Source: Chrysemys picta bellii (Eukaryota > Chordata > Testudines > Emydidae). From it: 64,000 nt of DNA. Positions 11,252-22,335 of this stretch are shown piece after piece; position 1 is the stretch's first letter, and each line of letters begins with the position of its first letter. Under the pieces are notes generated by a model. The model did not search any database. It had not been told where the DNA came from and saw only the letters and a list, made by a program, of their open reading frames with translations. Where the stretch lies: positions 85,934,981 to 85,998,980 of the forward strand of contig NC_088800.1 of the NCBI RefSeq assembly GCF_011386835.1, in the 5' to 3' direction. The position numbers and the translations under genes are program-made.

Positions 11252-12780
11252 GCTTGTGTCGCTAGTCTAGTTGGCTTCCCCAGGCTTCCAAACAGTACAG
11301 GGGAGAGGGGAGAACTTGGGAGCAGTAAGGGGGTGGGGAAGGTGGTTGTAAATGCTCGAAGCCTGGCAGGGCAACTCAGGGGCAGGTCCAGTACTGGAAA
11401 CTACTCTGAACTGCCCTTTTGAAACTGATCATTGTCAGTGTTGCTTTCACCAGTTTCTCTGGTGAATGGTTCCGTAAATTACCTTTCAGTTTTTACACTT
11501 TTGTTCTATGGTAGCACCCACTCAGAGGACGACACCTCCCGTTTTATGTGCTTGAGCTAATTCAGGTCCACAGTAGAACTGGATTCCCTGTGCTAAGTCT
11601 GAAAGGGAGACAGCCCATTGGCGCTGCCTTTCCAGGATTAATTTTTTCCCTCCAGAGCACTGAATGTGGAGACTAACTAAAACGGAGGCACAAGCAGTTC
11701 CAGATACTTAGTGTGCAGCTGTAGTAAGACGTGTTCTGTCTCTCCACACCAGGCCCTCGTACATTTTCTTGTGTTACGTAGTTTACGCACCCGTCTCTTC
11801 CCATCCCCCTGCAATGGCTCAGCAGAAAAACAGAATTTTTGCCATCTAGGCACACCTGCCCATGGGCCCAGTTTCACTCTTGTTGGCTCAGGAAGTTGTG
11901 AACCACTCCCTTCCCAGTGCCAGCTGGGTCTCTGGCACCCCAGTTTGGATTCAGATTCAGCCCAAGGGAGGGTAGGTGGTGAGTGCTGCTCTCCTCTGGG
12001 GTATCCTGGGTGGGGTGGGGGGAAAGGAGCAACTTTGACCTCAAGGTGCCATTCCCCCTGGGAATTCCCATGGTAAAGGCGGTTGTGGGCACACAGTGAA
12101 TCGTCCCTGCCCGCTTCTCTGGCCGGGCACTGCAGAGAGGAAGTTGGAGTCTTGCCGGATCCTTGGTGGAGTGGACGTTAGAGCCACTTGTGCTGCTCCC
12201 ATCTCCCCCGGCCCCCATGGACTTTCTGCTAGCAGCAGCTTCCACATAGTCTGTGCCAGTGGAATCGAGGCCAGTGGTACCGGGCAGCGTCCTGTTTATG
12301 GGGACGGAGCAGTATCATGTACCTTGGGGTTTGAAAGTGAGTGTAGGTGTGTATCTCTGCGGCACACTGATGAGGGAGTTCAGGCCCTCACCTCAGTCTG
12401 AGTTCTAATGCTGTCATCCTTCCCTTCCCCTCCCACACACATTCTAGTTCTATGAATGATTGATGTCCCTGCTCCAGCCGGAGCTGGCTGTGTTCATTGT
12501 CATGCAGAATACATTGTCAATCCGTTACTACATTTAAAAGCTACAGGCTATTTTTTGAACATTTTGTTCACATGTTCTCAAATCCTAGCAATATGATGCA
12601 TAATTATTTTGCACAGAAATATTTAACCTGTTTCAGAAAGTGAGTATTCAAAGTATCTGAAAGGTGAACTGCTAGAGCAAAAAAAGAGTTTTGCCCTTCA
12701 CTGCTGCAGCTCTCCCAGTATAGAGTCTGAATTCTCTCCCTTTGGTAGGTGTATCTTGGTCATAACATTTGTGAATTAAT
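11252..12780. other. Unique intronic sequence, GC-richer
   Basis: Overlapping opposite frames at 11711-12076 (+) and 11874-12245 (-) are compositional, with no domains. Several purine-rich blocks occur (for example 11295-11345 and 12005-12030). No splice-flanked coding exon is supported. Confidence 0.5.
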
Positions 12781-12783
12781 ATG

Positions 12784-12933
12784 CAAAAAGAACAGGGATA
12801 CTTGTGGCACCTTAGAGACTAACAAATTTATTTGAGCATTATGCCTTAAATAAATTTGTTAGTCTCTAAGGTGCCACAAGTACTCCGGTTCTTTTTGCAG
12901 ATACAGACTAACACGGCTGCTACTCTGAAACCT
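12784..12933 (-). mobile_element. Reptile SINE-like repeat, fold-back copy (150 bp)
   Basis: The left arm 12784-12840 (caaaaagaacagggatactt...) and the right arm 12845-12899 are inverted copies of about 53 bp with few mismatches, separated by a very short loop. The right arm continues into a single-copy 5' leader (cagatacagactaacacggc) to about 12933. An 11-bp duplication with one mismatch flanks it: gaattaatatg at 12773-12783 and gaaataatatg at 12934-12944. It belongs with 3553-3680 and 51933-52067. Confidence 0.85.
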
Positions 12934-13032
12934 GAAATAATATGGGAGCTGTATGATTGGAGAATGTTTTAATGCACATTGTTATGCACCAGGGGGAAGA
13001 GTTAAGGTGAACTTTTTTTTAAGTCCTAACAC

Positions 13033-13420
13033 TAGTGCTGGTTGAAAAACGTTGGCAGAATAGTTTTCCATCAGAAATGTAGTTTCACCGAAATTGAAAC
13101 ATTTCACTAGAATGTTCCGACTTTGATGGGGAAAATTTTGAAACTATCTGTTTTTGACTTTCTTGTTTCAATGTCAAAACATTTCAAGAATGTCAAAATG
13201 ACATTTTTGAATATAAATTTTATTATGTTTTAAATATTTAATATCAAAATAATATGTTTGGCATTTATCAAAATTATTTGCTTCTGAATCAGTATTTTTA
13301 TGAATTTCCGATCCATGGGAAATTTCAACTTTACATCCTGATGGGAGATGAGGAAAAACACAAGAATGCCAGAATTTCCCATGGAATGGAAATTGTTTTC
13401 CAACCAGCGCTGTCTAACGT
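13033..13420. mobile_element. ~390-bp AT-rich TIR element (MITE candidate)
   Basis: The left end agtgctggttgaaaaacgtt mirrors the right end ggaaattgttttccaaccag plus cgct. The interior is AT-rich and repeats gaaa/tttc words. A short reading frame at 13254-13439 is incidental. A related wording (cagaaagggtttcaaccgtc) ends the AT-rich block at 61720-62035. Confidence 0.6.
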
Positions 13421-14070
13421 TGCTCTCACGAATTCTTAATGTGTCTGTCTATGTAACCTTAATATTGCATTAGCATTACAAAGCGTGTGTATGTGTGAAT
13501 AGCTAATGAGCTATGGTTTTTTTTTACAGTGGAAAGCCCAACTATGTATCAAAGCGTGAAGGTGGTACAGGATAATGAGCGTGTGCCCCGTGTAACTAGG
13601 GATGTACCCCAGCTCAGGCAGGCATTTGCTGTAGGTAGAACTTGTGCACACACACAGTCTCTGACATGTTCGGGGAAGCAGCCGTTATGATTCTCCAAAA
13701 GAACTTGAAGGAGCATTTGATGGCAAGGATATTGTGCTGTGAAGCCCTTGCTCTCGCTTAATAGCCATATGGCTCTGACTCAGGCCAGGGTAAGCTTGTC
13801 TGAGCTGTAATGCTATACAGAACTGTTCAGTTTTCTTGCGTCACAGAGAGTGAAACAATACTTAATTTAAACTCTTTAAAGTAATGCTACACGCCTGGCA
13901 GCAGCGCTGCGGTCGTGGGGAGCTTTACGTCTGGAAAACGAGGCTCGAAAGCGGGCCGTTGTGCATCTTCCTGGTATGGCCATACGTAACCATTTAGCCT
14001 GGAGAAAACGAGGATTCTGCCTGAGAAATCTGGGAAAGACTAGTCCCTGTACAGCCCGTGGGGTGACTGT
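13421..14070. other. Unique intronic sequence
   Basis: No recognised feature other than a T9 run near 13518. Reading frames are short and featureless. Confidence 0.5.
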
Positions 14071-14074
14071 GGTT

Positions 14075-14575
14075 GGGATAATGAGCTCGGTTCTGGGCAC
14101 CGATATCTCAGAAAGATATTGACAAACCGGAGGGAGTTCAGAAATTGACTGACTTTTGCGGGAAGGTTAGGAAAGCTAAATCTATCTAGCAGTGGCTGAG
14201 TAATGATTAAGTGTGTGAGAGTTGGGGGAGAGGGGAGGGGCAACAAGGCCTACAAATATTTGAAGGACTTAAATGCCAAGGAAAGGCATGATCCAGGGTG
14301 TAATTCAGGGAACGAGGAGGAAAGGGAGGTAATTTAGAAAGAGAAACTTTTTTAGGATGAATATTGGGGGGAAGATGGGGGGGGGGGGGAGGGGACGTCT
14401 GCACAGTGAGACTAACTTGGTTGTGAAATGCTCCCCCTTCCCCCCCACTGGAAGGAATGGGAAGCCCCTTTATGCATCTTACAAGTAGACAGGGCTAAAC
14501 CTCAGAATACGGTGTGGGGAACAACTTGTGCATCAGCAGGAGATGGGCCGGATGAACCTCCCTGGTATTTCCATA
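14075..14575 (+). mobile_element. Degraded CR1-family LINE fragment
   Basis: Phrases of a CR1 ORF2 C-terminus and 3' UTR survive without a frame: ggttctgggcaccgatatct, aaaccggagggagttcagaa, ggcctacaaatatttgaagg, ggatgaatattgggggg. They end near gatgggccggatgaacctcc, the usual LINE tail. A G12 run sits at about 14378-14390. Confidence 0.65.
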
Positions 14576-14621
14576 TCGAGCTGCTCATTCTAATGAGCTA
14601 AACCACAGCTCAGACGGCTCT

Positions 14622-14723
14622 AGGGTGACCAGACAGCAAGTGTGAAAAATCAGGACGGGGGTGGGGGGAAAAAGACTCAAAAATCAGGACTGTCCCTATA
14701 AAATTGGGACATCTGGTCACCCT
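14622..14723 (-). mobile_element. 102-bp short TIR element, copy 1, perfect 10-bp TSD
   Basis: Ends are AGGGTGACCAGA and TCTGGTCACCCT style inverted repeats (AGGGTGACCAGACAGC / ATCTGGTCACCCT). Flanks are agacggctct at both 14612-14621 and 14724-14733. It is inverted relative to copies 2 (36109) and 3 (57043). A 9-10 bp duplication suggests a Mutator-like insertion rather than hAT (8 bp) or mariner (TA). It has no coding capacity. Confidence 0.88.
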
Positions 14724-14811
14724 AGACGGCTCTTTGGTTTTTTATCATAGATCCAGGTTTAAAGTGCTCTGCATTGTGGGGAATAAAATCTCCAGTGAAG
14801 TGAGGAAGCAC

Positions 14812-14990
14812 GTTCCAGTCGTCAGGGCATTTACCTAAGATTTGGGAGACCCAGGTTCAATTCCCTACTCCACCACAGACTCCTATGCAGCCTTAGCCTC
14901 CGTGTGCCTCAGGTCCCCGTTGGTAACATGGGGATAACAGCACTCCCTTGCCTAACGGGGGTGTGAGGTTAAATACACTAAAGGCTGTGA
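14812..14990 (+). repeat. MIR-like tRNA-derived SINE
   Basis: A tRNA B-box-like word (ggttcaattccc) sits at 14864-14875. It is followed by gcctcaggtccccgttggta and acatggggataacagcactc, as in CORE-SINE/MIR bodies. Strongly diverged. Confidence 0.6.
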
Positions 14991-15440
14991 CGTGTCAAGG
15001 TACTACAGTAACCGGGACCACATTGGTACCTAGGTTCTTAAAGGTCAGGGTCCTATCTTAAGTTTGTGGAGGAAAATCCTGTATCTTCTCCTTGCTCTTC
15101 TTTTCACAGAACTCCTGAAGCATCTGAACATAGTTTCTCCCTCTTAGAGACTGACAGTAATTTGGAAACTCTTCTTTTGACAAGGTCCTGTGACCCCTCT
15201 GACTCATTCATGCCTGAGTCTCCACTTACGACCATTTTCTTCTAACACAGCCATGTGTGGGTCCCAATGCACAAGGCCTCACCTAAGGACAGGCATGCTG
15301 GGGTGTCTCCTTCCCCTGGGTGTAGCTGTCAGCCACTGAGGACATTCCTGCACTGGATAAGACGTGTCCCCTGTTGAGCCTGGGTATGCTATAATCTGCA
15401 AGTGCCTCGGAGTTTATGTCCCTGCTCAGCCGTGCAACTT
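14991..15440. other. Unique intronic sequence
   Basis: I see nothing recognisable. The frame that starts at 15402 runs into the neighbouring transposon. Confidence 0.5.
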
Positions 15441-15726
15441 GGGCTAGGTCTACACTACCCGCCTGAATCGGCGGGTAGAAATCGACCTCTCGGGGATCGA
15501 TTTATCGCGTCCCGTTGGGACGCGACAATCGATCCCCGAATCGACGCTCTTACTCCAGCAGCGGAGGTGGGAGTAAGCGCCGTCGACAGAAAGCCGCAGA
15601 AGTCGATTTTGCCGCCGTCCTCACAGCGGGGTAAGTCGGCTGCGATACGTCAAATTCAGCTACGCTATTCACGTAGCTGAATTTGCGTATCTTAAATCGA
15701 CTCCCCCCTGTAGTGTAGATGTACCC
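15441..15726 (-). mobile_element. 286-bp CpG-rich multi-hairpin element, copy 1
   Basis: Imperfect terminal inverted repeats are gggctaggtctacactac and gtagtgtagatgtaccc. Inside are three strong hairpins: 15490-15539 (9+12 bp arms around a GTT loop), 15541-15586 (TCGACG...CTTACTCC with GGAGTAAG...CGTCGA), and 15644-15691 (AAATTCAGCTACG with CGTAGCTGAATTT). CpG is dense against the CpG-poor surroundings. Its layout matches the element at 31937-32222 when reverse-complemented, and both are exactly 286 bp. There is no protein. The superfamily is not determined; no clean TSD is seen here. Confidence 0.85.
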
Positions 15727-17690
15727 TGAGACGCAACTGGGTTGGCTTTGACACCTTAACATGGTGTGAATCCATCTAATAATAATAACGCCCATAATCC
15801 CTTCCTTGGCCAAACTGCTTTGTCAAAAGTGCTGGAGGAGTAGCCATTGGTAATGCTAATATGGGTCTTGAGCACACAGCACATGTCACAAAGAAGCCCT
15901 CTCCCACGTGGTGTATTCAGTGTGCCGTGAGCCTGTATGTTGCTGAATTATTCAGTGAAAGCTCCATTAAAGCTTGAGATGTGAAGTACTTGGAATTCTG
16001 CGCTGCTTTCCTCCGAGTTAGGATGAGTCTCTCTGAAGTCACATTAACATCTTTCCACCTTTTTAAATAGAGCTTGCGGTCTTGGCTCCTTAAATAGCAC
16101 AGATTGTTGGTCCCACCTGGTCTGTTCCTGGGTCTCCTGCTGTAGGATTGTAACACAAACTCCTTGAGAATAATTCGATAGGCTTGCTTCAAAAGGCTGC
16201 CTTCTCCCAAGTCTGAGAGAACCAACCGCATCAGCTGTCCATAGAGCAAAAAAGCTCTGCTTCATCGAAGAAAGGGAGAAAAGGTGTGTGGTGGGGGGGG
16301 GGGGCGGGGGGAGGAGAGGCCCACATCTCAGATAATTGGGGCTTGTCTTTCAGTGAAGCAAATAGGAGAGTTGCAAACGACTCCGAGCTGGCAGAGTAGG
16401 ATGGTTTCTAAATACAGTGGAAGGTTTCAGTCGTCCCTCAGTGGTTTTTTAGGATATGTGCATGAAAACAGGATCCCTGATTCTTAGGAGTTTAATCTCC
16501 TGCCACTTCTCACTTGAAATTTTAAGCCTTTCTCTTGACATTGCAATTATCTCCTCACAGCTGATGATGGTGAAAGTGCCTCCAGGCAAGGGGAAAAGCA
16601 GCAAGAGTGCAGACTCCTGGGGGAGGCGGGTGTGTTTGAGAGACAGAGATACTGACTTAGAGACAAAATGCTAAAAAGAGCAACATGGTTAGGAAAATGT
16701 TGCAAACCTCTTGTATCAGCGCAAACGGGTCTCTAAATGGCAGGTCTGTATACTGTCCCAGGATGCCAATGGAGTATCCATGGAAAGGCCCTGATGCTGC
16801 AAACACTTATGGCTCATTGGAAGTGCCACTGAAGTCAAAGTGGGACTGCTCATCAGGGTAAAGGGTGTGTGCGTGCGCTTGCAGGATGACAGTCTTAAAA
16901 GGCACCAATCAGCAACTAGAAAAGACTAACTACTGAGGGTGCAATAGGCTAGAGTCCCAGTCGTTGCTTTATACAGGGCAGAGAGAACCTGAAAAGGCGT
17001 GTGGGTTTTTGTGCTGTCTTATGTTTTACCTGAGGAATATCAAGAATATGAAGTTGTCTTCCTGGCTCTTGCAGGAGATCTCAGACCCTGGGGTGCTGAG
17101 TGGGAGCTTTTTAGTCCTTATGTGAAGGGTTGGGGCTCTTTGAATCTTTAACAAAGGTCTCTTCCATACCCCCACCCCAATGGTTAGCAAATTTTTAAAA
17201 AGTCTGAATACAAGTTCAGCTTTGAATTTTTGTGATGTGCTGGCAAACCTCATTGCTGTAGGACTGCGGCTAGTGGGTAAATTCTCTTTGCAGGGTCACT
17301 CTCCAAATGGTTCCTGCACATTTGTACTTCGTAATGTTTTGAAGGAAAGGGTTGCTTTTTGTGGCTTCTACTATTTGTGTTACCATGGCATTGGCGGGAT
17401 TAAGCCTAATAAGTAACGCCGGATCTTATTTATTCTTCCCATCACTATGTTTTAATATGACTCCTGGTTAGGGATAGAAACCTGTTGGCAGGAGAAATTT
17501 ACGACTTGCAAAGTGCCTCTTGAGAACCAAGGGAAATATTAAGGCAGGAAAACAAAAATTAGGCATCAGATTAATTGGGGAAATTAAAAGGATAATTAGG
17601 ACTCTTGACACAAGTCGTTAATTGCATAAGGACTGCAGAGCATACTTTCATAGAAGCAGAAAATTCGTAAAGGCATAAAATGGCTGAGCA
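15727..17690. other. Unique intronic sequence with one repeat-like stretch
   Basis: A G-rich run (16287-16312) could form a quadruplex. At 16785-16870, gccctgatgctgcaaacact and the following text resemble the palindromic repeat described at 33178 and 43455. Frames at 15917-16249 (-) and 16044-16265 (-) overlap each other and carry no domain. Confidence 0.5.
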
Positions 17691-17699
17691 GAGTGGTTA

Positions 17700-19210
17700 A
17701 GGCTGTATAGCAACAGAATTCTCAAAGATGGGTGCAAGTCTCTCCTGGTCGCCCTATGCAAGAATGGAAGCATCCATGCGTGTGGGCAGTATTGAAGGAT
17801 AAAGCTATTGTCACATGGACTGTAGATATAGGAAAGTATCCTGGATGCCAGGATGAGGAGAATGGAGACCAAGATCCGCTTGGCTTTAGGAAAGGATGAG
17901 GACCTGCAGATGCCATGTTTGTAATTCAGCAAGGGATAGAGAAGTGCCTAGAGCACCAACAGGATGGCTTCTGGGCTTGTAGAGCTAGAAAAGGCAAACG
18001 ATAAAGTGGACAGAAGGAGGCTAGCACCAGTGCGAAATACGGTGTATCTGAGGATTTCAGAACTATGGTGAATGCGCTATACAGATCACCTAAAACGGTG
18101 ATCCAAACATGTTGTGGAATGTCAGACTCTTGGATTGAAAGTTGGACTGTGCCGGGGTTGGCTCTACGTCCACTGCTGTTTGTCACTGATGGACTGTGTC
18201 AGCAGGAAGATCCCAATGAGAAAAGGTGAGAAGCTCCTATATGCAGGTGACCTAGCAATAAGGGCACCCTCAAACGAAGATCTAGAGCAGTGGTTCTCAA
18301 CCAGGGATCCGGGGCCCCCTGGGGGGCTGCGAGCAGGTTTCAGGGGGTCCGCCAAGCAGGGCCAGTGTTAGACTTGTTGGGGCCAAAAGGCAGAAATCCC
18401 AGTGACCCAAGCCCCGCCACCTGGGACTGAAGCTGAAGCCTGAGCAATTTAGTTTTGCAGGGTCCCCTGTGGCGTGGAGCCCTGGGCAACCGCCCTGCTT
18501 GCGACCCCCTAACGCTGGCCCTGGCTGTTATATGCAGAAAAACAGTTGTGACCCGTGTTGTTTTTATTGCATGTTGGGGGTCCTCGGAAAGAAAAAGGTT
18601 GAGAACCTCTGGCCTATAGGAAATAGTAAACCAGTGGTATGACCAGCTAAGCCAGCATGGGATGAATGAGCATGACGAAGACTGAGGACATGTGGCTCAG
18701 CAGAGGTGCCACAAGGAAACTGGACATAGAGATGAATGGACTCAGACTGATGAGTTCAAATACCTTGGCAGCTGGTTCACGGAGGACTGTGAGCTTGAAT
18801 GTGAGATGTACTGCAGGCTGGGGCGTGTTGGAAGAGTGTGGAATGATGTCTTGGGGTTATGCATGACAAGCATTAGCCACTGAGACTAAAAGCCCAACTA
18901 TATGGAACAATGGTGCACCCCGCAATGCTGTATGGTACAGAAGATGTGTGGTTGAGAGATGGCAGGTTCAACATCTACATGTGTTTGAGATGAGATGTCT
19001 TTGTGCCATACGAGGAGTTGAGACAGATTTCAGAATGAAGGCATTAGGATGGAAGTCAGCCCATGATGTGACGGACAAAATTAGGGAAGCATGACTTTGT
19101 TGGTTTGGACAGATCCAGGGGATGAATGAAGAGGATCTGGTGAAGACAGCATGGCAGGAGAAAGCCAAGGAGGCAATGGATGGATTGTAGCAAAGATGGT
19201 GAGCAGGTGG
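17700..19210 (+). pseudogene. RTE-like non-LTR retrotransposon reverse transcriptase relic
   Basis: Across several frames the translation gives reverse-transcriptase phrases in order. These are FRKG near 17890; a stretch matching EKAYDKVDR as EKANDKVDRRRL near 17985; LYRSPKTVIQTCCGMSDS near 18078; MDCVSRKIPMRKGEKLLYAGDLAI near 18190-18260 (the YADD box reads YAGD); EFKYLGSWFTED near 18745; and PAMLYGTEDVWLR near 18915. Numerous frameshifts and stops make it dead. A hAT element (18288-18611) sits just downstream of the YAGD segment. The clade is inferred from motif wording. Confidence 0.75.
18288..18611. mobile_element. hAT-type non-autonomous DNA transposon (324 bp)
   Basis: The ends CAGTGGTTCTCAACC and GGTTGAGAACCTCTG are the classic hAT/Charlie inverted repeats. 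The flanks atctagag and gcctatag agree at 5 of 8 bases, a worn 8-bp duplication of the nTCTAGAn type. The interior is GC-rich with no transposase. It interrupts the RTE-like relic. Confidence 0.88.
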
Positions 19211-19235
19211 ATCTTCCCTCTCAGACAGACAAAGA

Positions 19236-19950
19236 TCATAGAATCATAGGACTGGAAGGAACTTCGAGAGGTCATCTAATCCAGTGTCCTGCACTCATGG
19301 CAGGACTAAGTATTCTCTCTAGACCATCCCTGAAAGGTGTTTGTCTAACCTGCTCTTAAAAAATCTCCAATGATGGAGCTTCCACAGCCTCCCTAGGCAA
19401 TTTATTCCAGTGCTTAACCACTCTGACAGTTAAGTTTTTCCTAATGTCCAACCTGAACCTCTCTTGCTGCAGTTTAAGCCTATTGCTTCTTGTCCTATCA
19501 TCAGACGTTAAGGAGAGCAATTTTTCTCCCTCCTCCTTCTAACAACCTTTTATTTACTTGAAAACTGTTATCATGTCCCCCCTCAGTCTTCTCTTCGCCA
19601 GACTCAACAAACCCAGTTATTTTTTCAATCTTCCCTCATAGGTCATGTTTTCTAGGCCTTTAATAATTTTTGTTGCTCTTCTCTGGACTTTCTCCAATTT
19701 GTTCACCTCTTTCCTGTAATGTGGCACCCAGAACTGGACAGAATACACCAGTTGAGGCCTTTTAAGTGCAGAGCAGAGCAGAAGAATTACTTCTCGTGTC
19801 TTGCTTACAACACTCCTGCTAATACAGCCCAGAATGATGTTTGCTTTTTTTCGCAATAGTGTTACACTGTTGACTCGTATTTAGCTTGTGATCCACGATG
19901 ACCCCCAGATCCCTCAGAGGATGTTTGCATGATGACCTGACCCCAGTTGA
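19236..19950 (-). mobile_element. CR1 LINE, 5'-truncated
   Basis: The + strand begins atcatagaatcatagg (CR1 3' octamer tail) and continues ctggaaggaacttcgagagg. The reverse strand encodes LVYSVQFWVPHYRKEVNK, then KVQRRATKIIKGLENMTY, and upstream DLGVIVDHKLNTSQQC. The frame is interrupted by stops. The copy ends near 19945-19950. Confidence 0.9.
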
Positions 19951-21540
19951 TGGGTTGGGCAGTGGAGAAGAAGAAAACAGAAAATTCATAAGACTAAAGG
20001 ACATGAGAGGACAATTAATGAATTCTTCTTAGAAGATTCTGACTTCACATTATAGTTTAATGTTATTTGCTTCTTTGTTTAATGTTCTTTCTCACCATCT
20101 TCACTTTCTTCAGATTTTTTATTTTCTGTTTAGTATGAGATGTGCAAAAATCACCACCAGGCTAAGGCCCTGATTCTGAAATTAATGTTGATCTGCTAGT
20201 GGGAGAAGAGTCTAGACTCTTAGATCTAGGAGATGATGGGAACTGGGAATCATATTACCACCATAACAAGGAAAACTTTAGGTACATCAGTTTTGCTTTT
20301 AAGTAACTTTAAAATAAATAGAATAAAGCTCCCGTATTCACCCACCAAATTATGTTTGAAAGAGACCTATGAGCGGGGCAAGGAGATAAGGGAGTATTTT
20401 GAATGTGGCAATGGATTTTTCCTTCTTTTAAAACAAAACAAAAAACCCTTGTGCTTTTAGTGGAGCAGCATAGAAAATAAACAGACTCTTGTCTGGCTAA
20501 AACATGGTTTGATGCTGTTGCAGAATCAATTGATGTCAGTGGAGCTCTGTGGACAATGTTTAATTATTGCCACTAAAAACCTGCAGGCGAAGCACATAAA
20601 TATTTTTGTAGGACCTTTTAAATTAAGCTGAAGAAACAACATTCCAATCCAGTGCTCAGCTGGAAGACGCTAACTTACTGTAAGGACTTGAGAGCACTTT
20701 TGGCCAAAGCTGGGGGTTAGCACCAAAGAGTTGATGTAAGCAAGTTCTCCGGATTGCCTCCTTCAATTTGATTTGAATTATTAAAAGAACTGTTAAGGGT
20801 TGTAAGAAATCCTAGACTTCTCTTCCTAAATAACTGCCCCTTTCTCCCAGCTGGAAGATTCCCATGTACCACTGGTTTTGTGTGTGATAGGCAAAGCCAC
20901 ATCTGGTGGGCAGTGATAAAATTGTGTGATGATAAAATGTTGTGCAGTACAACTGATGTGTTTTCTAACTGCTCTTTCCAGAGATGTGAAAATTCATGTT
21001 AAGCCAACCAAACAAGATGGCCTTTAGACGGCTTTTAAAAACACAGTTACTTGTTTATCCAGCCTAGGTATTTTTTTTTTCTTTTTTGTTTCTCCCCCAT
21101 TCTGATAACCTGTATTCAGTCTTCCCCTTCCTTGAATCTTGCTGCTTGTAGTGTAGGAAACATCTTTAAATGGAAAGGCCTATAGAACTGAATGGGGAAT
21201 AACCACACCCAATAAAACTTGAATTAGACTTTTGAATTTTATGGCAGGAATACCATCTTTTATTAAATTGGAGCTTTAAAATGGTCTATAAGGTGTATAA
21301 TTTTCCTTTAAATTATATAGGTTTTTTTAGAGGAACATTGATTGAACCTCATTGGCTTTATCTCTATTATATATTTTTATAAAGATGGTTTCAAAGGACT
21401 CCCTAATCCACATGAGGCGTGCAGTGTCCATATTTTGGTTATATCATTGGACTATTAACAATTTTTAAAGGTGAAGAGGGACATAAATAGTGTGCGTGGC
21501 ACTTCCATATAACAAATGTGCGAATGTTAGGGCAAGATAG
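19951..21540. other. Unique, AT-rich intronic sequence
   Basis: Markedly AT-rich from 20500 to 21480, with T runs near 21069-21086. No repeat family is recognised and no coding exon is seen. Confidence 0.5.
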
Positions 21541-21544
21541 CCCT

Positions 21545-22040
21545 CCAAGGAGGAGAGTTAGAGGTGACTTGATGGAGATATTTACCATCTTTTGAAGGGC
21601 TCAGTGAAAACTGCTCTGTGCCTCCTTTCTATCCTCTCCCTGGATATCCGAGCAGGGGGTTCATGCCGTACAATTAAAGAGAAGTATCTGGAGATGAAGT
21701 CCAAGGCGAAGCTGTCTTATGCAGCATTCAGTCATGGTTCAGGGTTTGCTCTTGCAGGAAGTCATTGGACACAGTGCCTGGGTTTTTAAGGAGGGGTGGA
21801 TGTCTTCCTGACAGCTAACTGTATTTGCACGGGAGATGGGGCTAATCAAATTTCAAGCCGCAGACTCCAAGCTGATAGCACGCAGGGAATGATTCGTCAT
21901 CTCGGTGCAGCAATGCACCACGGGCCAGGTGCATCATAGGTTTGTGCCCCCAATATTTCTGATGCATTGGGTGTAGGAGAATGCTGTGGGCAGCGTACAG
22001 GACTGGGTGGGCCAGTAGTCTCCTTCAGGATAGCAGCTTG
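21545..22040 (+). repeat. Possible worn LINE 3' tail
   Basis: Phrases such as ggagagttagaggtgacttg, atggagatatttacc and aggaggggtggatgtcttcc resemble a LINE ORF2 C-terminus and tail. The match is weak and the boundaries are guesses. Confidence 0.3.
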
Positions 22041-22134
22041 TTCGTGAGTATTTTAAGTGCTTCCCCACTTCTCCAGCCCTCTTCCCCGCCCCCTGTACTA
22101 CCACATCTCTCATTGTGACTGCACAGGTGGAGGC

Positions 22135-22335
22135 AGCCTTCCCTTAAGGCTGCACACTTGTGAGGATCTGAGTGCTTTGCATAGCAGGGGCAGCGTTTTA
22201 CCAGTGGAGAAACTGAGGCCCAGAGTAGCTTTCCCGGGGCACCAGGTGAAAGCTACTCTGTTTCCTGTTGCAGAGCCAGGAGCAAATCCCAGAAGTCTCC
22301 GCTACCAGTCTTGTGCTCTAATCACTAGGGGGCAT
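22135..22335 (-). repeat. MIR-like SINE, reverse orientation
   Basis: The + strand shows ccagtggagaaactgaggcc, cagagtagctttcccggggc and gtcttgtgctctaatcac, the reverse of a MIR body. Confidence 0.6.

Noticed and set aside
11711..12245. Opposing 121- and 123-codon frames
   Set aside because: Mutually antisense, GC-rich and featureless.
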